Shown here: positions 63,762 to 64,000 of the stretch, in pieces
Layout of the letters: each line of letters opens with the position of its first letter
How positions within the stretch are numbered: position 1 is the first letter of the stretch
DNA from: Arthrobacter ruber
GTDB taxonomy: Bacteria > Actinomycetota > Actinomycetes > Actinomycetales > Micrococcaceae
Assembly (NCBI RefSeq): GCF_002954225.1
Contig: NZ_PPTH01000015.1
Span: forward strand, 62,001-126,000
DNA: 64,000 nt
Direction of reading: 5' to 3'
Program-made: the position numbers and the translations under genes
Notes under the pieces: model-generated
The model's input: the letters and a program-made list of their open reading frames with translations, nothing else
Databases searched by the model: none
Told to the model about the DNA's origin: nothing

Positions 63762-64000
63762 CGGACACCAGCACGGTCGAGGGCCTCCTCCGCGAGGCCC
63801 TCGAGGTGTACGACGACGAGTCCGCGGTGTGCGCCGACCTCGAGACCTACGCCCGAAGACTGAGGGAACCGTTGCGGGTGGCGGTCGCGGGCATGGTCAA
63901 GGCGGGCAAGTCCACCCTGCTCAACGCGATCATCGGCGAGGAGATCGCGCCCACCGGCACGGGGGAGTGCACCCGCATCATCACCTGGTACCGGTACGCC
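63758..64000 (+). CDS. iniC: Dynamin-family GTPase (IniC-like), 5' part only
   Basis: Only the first 81 codons are in the window; the frame is open at its edge. The start is GTG 63758, overlapping the IniA-like stop by four bases (GTGA), which indicates translational coupling. After about 36 residues of helical lead-in comes the G1 loop GMVKAGKS (45-52), then IGEEIAPTGTGECTRIITWYRY, which from memory closely matches the IniC start of mycobacteria. A pair of non-identical dynamins is typical of bacterial dynamin systems that work together. Confidence 0.85.
   Translation, partial: MTDTSTVEGLLREALEVYDDESAVCADLETYARRLREPLRVAVAGMVKAGKSTLLNAIIGEEIAPTGTGECTRIITWYRYA

Overview
The window is chromosomal DNA of a high-GC Gram-positive actinobacterium. 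The markers are mycothiol conjugate amidase (Mca), a WhiB iron-sulfur regulator, actinobacterial DUF families (DUF3499, DUF4245, DUF4307, DUF5719, TIGR03089), protein O-mannosyltransferase and an IniB/IniA/IniC-type locus. A FemAB-like peptidyl-bridge enzyme, the general gene content and the gene order suggest Micrococcales, most likely an Arthrobacter-like Micrococcaceae; that placement is inference. About 53 protein genes cover nearly all bases. I see no rRNA, tRNA, CRISPR array, prophage or insertion sequence, so this is mostly core chromosome with one accessory-looking locus at the right edge.

Layout. 1-9.1 kb: AI-2E-type permease, ilvA, rhomboid protease, greA, DUF4307, mca, small membrane protein, trhA, Z-prenyl transferase, PIN-PhoH ATPase. 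9.1-18.6 kb: hypothetical protein, prepilin peptidase, NUDIX, a DHA2 efflux pump with its TetR repressor, fumC, beta-carbonic anhydrase, DUF4245, glpX, FemAB-like protein. 18.6-36.3 kb is an envelope-polymer and regulator block: manA, a translationally coupled purK-purE-LCP operon, gtrA, TIGR03089, whiB, a giant GT2 membrane glycosyltransferase, DUF5719, metallopeptidase-like protein, DUF3499, Trm112, ahcY, L,D-transpeptidase, RDD protein. Parts resemble the Mycobacterium tuberculosis Rv3248c-Rv3277 neighbourhood, but the phosphomannomutase is missing. 36.4-55.7 kb: SpoIIM, TIGR01906, acyl-CoA ligase, PMT, rsmI, succinate-semialdehyde dehydrogenase, a MoxR-DUF58-transglutaminase operon, tatD, ksgA, ispE and an ABC-F protein. 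The rpfB gene usually found between tatD and ksgA is absent.

56-64 kb (continuing past the edge) is the most interesting part: a membrane-anchored Hsp70-like ATPase without a substrate-binding domain, a LuxR-type regulator, an IniB-like protein made of Asp-Asn-Ser and Gly-Asn repeats, and two dynamin-family GTPases (IniA-like, then the start of IniC-like). All run in the same direction. A candidate operator (ACCCCTAAC copies) lies upstream of the iniB-like gene and a strong hairpin sits between iniB and iniA. The mycobacterial iniBAC operon responds to cell-wall-active drugs, so this looks like an envelope-stress membrane-remodelling module with an added actin-fold ATPase.

Regulation. At least 17 genes carry a TANNNT box 5-8 nt before the start codon (6 nt in most) and no useful Shine-Dalgarno sequence, which indicates leaderless transcription and fixes several start codons. 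Most convergent gene pairs are separated by long GC-rich hairpins without clear U-tracts.
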